Shown: positions 4,498 to 6,625 of the stretch, piece by piece | How positions within the stretch are numbered: the stretch's first letter is position 1 | Layout of the letters: each line of letters starts with the position of its first letter | Assembly (NCBI GenBank): GCA_958448555.1 | Contig: CAUDEL010000081.1 | Span: 1 to 6,625 of the forward strand | Reading direction: 5' to 3' | Length of the DNA stretch: 6,625 nucleotides | Source: Limiplasma sp958448555 | GTDB lineage: Bacteria; Bacillota; Clostridia; Christensenellales; Aristaeellaceae | Translations under genes and position numbers: made by a program | Notes under the pieces: generated by a model | Seen by the model: the letters and a program-made list of their open reading frames with translations, nothing else | Databases searched by the model: none | What the model was told of the DNA's origin: nothing

Positions 4498-6407
4498 TGC
4501 GGGGTATGAGAATTCGCGGGGGCGCAAGGCCCCAGGATGTCGGGCAGACCATCCGCAGGCTGATGAGCTACGTGGCGCGCTACCGCCTCAGGCTTTTGCT
4601 GGTGGTGCTTTGCATCATCCTCAGCGCCGTGGCCAGCGTGCTGAGCTCGACGTTTATCGGCATTTTGATCGACGACTATATCGCGCCGCTGCTGCTGACG
4701 GAGAATCCCGTGTTTACCGGCCTGGCCCGGGCGCTGGGCATGATGGCCTGCGTCTATATCGTGGGCCTGGTGAGCGCGTATTTCTACAACCGCCTGATGG
4801 TCACCGTGGCACAGGGCGTGCTCAAGGATGTGCGCGACGAGATGTTTGCGCACATGCAAACCCTGCCCATCCGCTACTTTGACACGCACAGCCACGGCGA
4901 GGTCATGAGCCACTTCACCAACGACACCGACACGCTTCGCCAGATGATCGCCCAGGCGCTGCCGCAGGTGCTCTCCTCGGTGGTTACGCTGACGGCGGTG
5001 GTGTGCGCCATGCTTTCCCTGAGCCTGTGGCTTACGCTGTTCGTGCTGGCCTTTGCGGTTTTGATGCTCTACATCACCAAGCGGGTGAGCGCGCAGAGCG
5101 GCAAATACTTCGTCAAGCAGCAGCAGTCCCTGGCTGATGTCAACGGCTATATCGAAGAGATGATAAACGGCCAGAAGGTGGTCAAGGTGTTCTGCCACGA
5201 GCAGAAGGCCGTGGAGGAGTTTGACCGCCGCAACGACGAGCTGTGCCGCAACGCCACCGCGGCCAACAAATTCGCCAACATTTTGGGGCCGGTCAACAAC
5301 AACCTCGGCCATCTGCTCTACGTGCTGCTGGCCGTGGTGGGCGCGGCCATGAGCCTGGCGGGGCTGCCCAACGTGGGACTTGCCGGCGCGGGTACGATCA
5401 CGCTTGGCATGATCGCCTCCTTTATGACGCTGTCGCGCAGCTTCGTGATGCCGCTGAGTCAGGTCAGCCAGCAGCTCAGCTCGATTATCATGGCCCTTGC
5501 GGGCGCCGAGCGCATCTTCCAGCTCATGGACCAGCCCAGCGAGCATGACGACGGCTACGTGACGCTGGTCAACGCGCGCCGCGAAAACGGGCAGCTCGTG
5601 GAGAGCGAAACGCGAACCGGCCTGTGGGCCTGGAAGCATCCGCATCACGACGGCACTTTGACCTACACCGAGCTCAAGGGCGACATTGTGCTGGACGACG
5701 TGGACTTCGGCTACGTGCCGGACAAGACGGTGCTACACAACATCTCCCTCTATGCCAAGCCCGGTCAGAAGATCGCCTTCGTGGGCGCCACGGGCGCGGG
5801 CAAGACCACCATCACCAATTTGCTCAACCGCTTCTACGACATCGCCGACGGCAAGATCCGCTATGACGGCATCAACATCAACAAGATCCGCAAGAGCGAC
5901 CTGCGCCGCTCGCTGGGCATGGTGCTTCAGGATGTCAACCTCTTTACCGGCACTGTGATGGAGAACCTGCGCTACGGAAAGCTCGACGCCACCGACGAGG
6001 ACTGCATCCGCGCCGCCAAGCTCGTCAACGCCGACGCCTTCATCCGCATGCTGCCCAACGGCTATCAGACCATCCTCACCGGCGACGGAAGCGGCCTGAG
6101 CCAGGGCCAGCGCCAGCTCATCTCCATCGCCCGCGCCGCCGTGGCCGATCCGCCGGTGATGATCCTCGACGAGGCTACCTCCTCCATCGACACCCGCACC
6201 GAGAGCATCGTGCAAAAGGGCATGGACGCGCTGATGCAGGGCCGCACGGTCTTTGTCATCGCCCACCGCCTCTCCACCGTGCGCAACTCCAACGCTATCA
6301 TGGTCCTGGACCATGGACGCATCATCGAGCGCGGCAGCCACGAGGACCTCATCGCCCAGAAGGGCGCGTATTACCGGCTCTATACCGGCGCGTTTGAGCT
6401 GGAATAA
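4494..6407 (+). CDS. ABC half-transporter with catalytic ATP site, 637 aa
   Basis: The second half of the exporter, again membrane domain then ATPase domain. Hydrophobic segments lie near 33-57, 78-97, 157-178, 180-196, 270-292 and 301-323. ATPase motifs: A-loop Tyr407, Walker A GATGAGKT (431-438, Lys437), Q-loop Gln479, signature LSQGQ (535-539), Walker B VMILD (555-559) with catalytic Glu560, D-loop SSID (563-566), H-loop His591. Walker A, the catalytic Glu and the His are intact, but the signature has Gln for its first Gly, so this subunit carries the working ATP site while lending a weakened signature to its partner. It is about 55 residues longer than the first half. Most of the excess is an insert of about 45 residues (352-396) between membrane and ATPase domains, rich in polar and aromatic residues and including GLWAWKHPHH (376-385). 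I have the impression that this insert recurs in clostridial exporters of this type, but could not check. Last gene of the operon. Confidence 0.93.
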   Translation: MMRGMRIRGGARPQDVGQTIRRLMSYVARYRLRLLLVVLCIILSAVASVLSSTFIGILIDDYIAPLLLTENPVFTGLARALGMMACVYIVGLVSAYFYNRLMVTVAQGVLKDVRDEMFAHMQTLPIRYFDTHSHGEVMSHFTNDTDTLRQMIAQALPQVLSSVVTLTAVVCAMLSLSLWLTLFVLAFAVLMLYITKRVSAQSGKYFVKQQQSLADVNGYIEEMINGQKVVKVFCHEQKAVEEFDRRNDELCRNATAANKFANILGPVNNNLGHLLYVLLAVVGAAMSLAGLPNVGLAGAGTITLGMIASFMTLSRSFVMPLSQVSQQLSSIIMALAGAERIFQLMDQPSEHDDGYVTLVNARRENGQLVESETRTGLWAWKHPHHDGTLTYTELKGDIVLDDVDFGYVPDKTVLHNISLYAKPGQKIAFVGATGAGKTTITNLLNRFYDIADGKIRYDGININKIRKSDLRRSLGMVLQDVNLFTGTVMENLRYGKLDATDEDCIRAAKLVNADAFIRMLPNGYQTILTGDGSGLSQGQRQLISIARAAVADPPVMILDEATSSIDTRTESIVQKGMDALMQGRTVFVIAHRLSTVRNSNAIMVLDHGRIIERGSHEDLIAQKGAYYRLYTGAFELE

Positions 6408-6409
6408 AG

Positions 6410-6447
6410 GCAGCGAAAAAGCCTCCTGACGGGGGCTTTTTCACTGC
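6410..6447 (+). terminator. Intrinsic terminator of the marR-ABC operon
   Basis: The core stem GCCTCC/GGGGGC (6421-6426 with 6431-6436, one G-U pair, TGAC loop) is followed by five T residues (6437-6441). The A-run before the stem pairs with the T-run, and flanking bases (6410-6413 with 6444-6447) extend the dyad with one mismatch. It starts 2 nt after the ABC stop codon. Because the A-run mirrors the T-run it should also work on the minus strand, backing up the tRNA terminator beside it. Confidence 0.85.
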
Positions 6448-6456
6448 TTCTGTCAC

Positions 6457-6489
6457 AAAAACAGGCCCGCAGGATTTGCCTGCGGGCCT
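6457..6489 (-). terminator. Intrinsic terminator of the tRNA transcript
   Basis: A perfect 11-bp stem pairs 6463-6473 with 6479-6489 around a 5-nt loop. Read on the minus strand it is followed by a U tract (6457-6461). The stem begins 3 nt after the encoded CCA end of tRNA-Glu, so it closes the tRNA operon running in from the right edge. Confidence 0.85.
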
Positions 6490-6492
6490 TCT

Positions 6493-6567
6493 TGGTAGCT
6501 CCAAGGGGAATCGAACCCCTGATTTCGCCTTGAGAGGGCGACGTCTTAACCGCTTGACCATGGAGCC
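6493..6567 (-). tRNA. tRNA-Glu (anticodon CUC)
   Basis: The 75-nt minus-strand gene folds into a full cloverleaf: acceptor GGCTCCA with TGGAGCT (one G-U at the end pair), D-stem GTC/GAC, anticodon stem TCGCC/GGCGA, T-arm AGGGG-TTCGATT-CCCCT, and an encoded CCA at 6493-6495. The 7-nt anticodon loop CTCTCAA places anticodon CTC at 6532-6534, reading GAG. The 4-nt variable loop fits a class I tRNA. The 5' end abuts the preceding tRNA-Gln with no spacer. A gene for a CUC isoacceptor suits the strong use of GAG in the neighbouring genes. Confidence 0.95.
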
Positions 6568-6625
6568 TGGCTGGGGAACTAGGATTCGAACCTAGACAAT
6601 ACGAGTCAGAGTCGTAGGTGCTGCC
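6568..6625 (-). tRNA. tRNA-Gln (anticodon CUG), 5' part outside window
   Basis: The 3' 58 nt of a minus-strand tRNA gene are present: part of the D-arm, anticodon stem TACGA/TCGTA with loop CTCTGAC, T-arm CTAGG-TTCGAAT-CCTAG, acceptor strand TTCCCCA, discriminator G and encoded CCA (6568-6570). The anticodon CTG at 6607-6609 reads CAG. The acceptor 5' strand lies past the right edge. It is transcribed ahead of tRNA-Glu and very probably in the same transcript. Confidence 0.93.

Noticed and set aside
4461..5648. 395-codon minus-strand frame opposite the second ABC gene
   Set aside because: It has the same His/Arg/Gln-rich shadow composition, with no domain, promoter or ribosome binding site.
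6349..6561. 70-codon minus-strand frame across the tRNA-Glu gene and terminators
   Set aside because: It overlaps a complete tRNA cloverleaf and two terminators, so it is not a plausible protein gene.
1..6625. CRISPR array, insertion sequence, phage or toxin-antitoxin genes
   Set aside because: I saw no regularly spaced direct repeats, transposase motifs, target-site duplications or phage-like genes on either strand.

Overview
The window looks like chromosome from a GC-rich member of the Firmicutes, most likely class Clostridia. This is inferred from the strong GGAGG-type ribosome binding sites, near-consensus sigma-A promoters, CCA-encoding tRNA genes, and a MarR plus two-half-transporter ABC cassette of a type common in Clostridia. 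No base-level marker fixes the genus. Protein-coding sequence is strongly GC-biased at third positions, which creates many long antisense open frames that are not genes.

Layout. Bases 1-134 hold no supportable gene but carry three consecutive strong hairpins. Bases 135-1908 are a two-gene minus-strand operon. A membrane-anchored metallophosphoesterase-like protein (826-1908) is transcribed first, from a near-consensus promoter (TTGACT, 17 nt, TATGAT). It is followed after 7 nt by a small alpha/beta hydrolase (135-818). Bases 1909-2283 are a divergent intergenic region with a promoter facing each way and several dyad-symmetric elements. Bases 2284-6407 are a plus-strand operon encoding a MarR-family regulator and two ABC half-transporters, the latter overlapping by 4 nt (ATGA). 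A hairpin terminator closes the operon. From the right edge, two abutting minus-strand tRNA genes, Gln(CUG, partial) and Glu(CUC), run towards it and end in their own terminator.

How the parts work together. The two ABC proteins are expected to form one heterodimeric exporter. The first has a degenerate nucleotide site (altered Walker A, Asp for the catalytic Glu, Gln for the H-loop His) but an intact VSGGQ signature. The second has intact catalytic residues but an altered LSQGQ signature. This is the complementary pattern of asymmetric exporters of the BmrCD, LmrCD and TM287/288 class. The MarR protein probably represses its own operon through sites overlapping the start of transcription and responds to a small molecule that the pump exports; drug or toxic-metabolite efflux is the natural guess, but the substrate cannot be read from sequence. 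The metallophosphoesterase/hydrolase operon has no evident link to the exporter beyond divergent position.

Nothing here is clearly a new biological system. The most unusual items are the eroded active-site motifs of the metallophosphoesterase-like protein, a perfect 10-bp inverted repeat bracketing the -35 box of the marR promoter, the hairpin cluster at the left edge, and two tRNA genes with no spacer between them.
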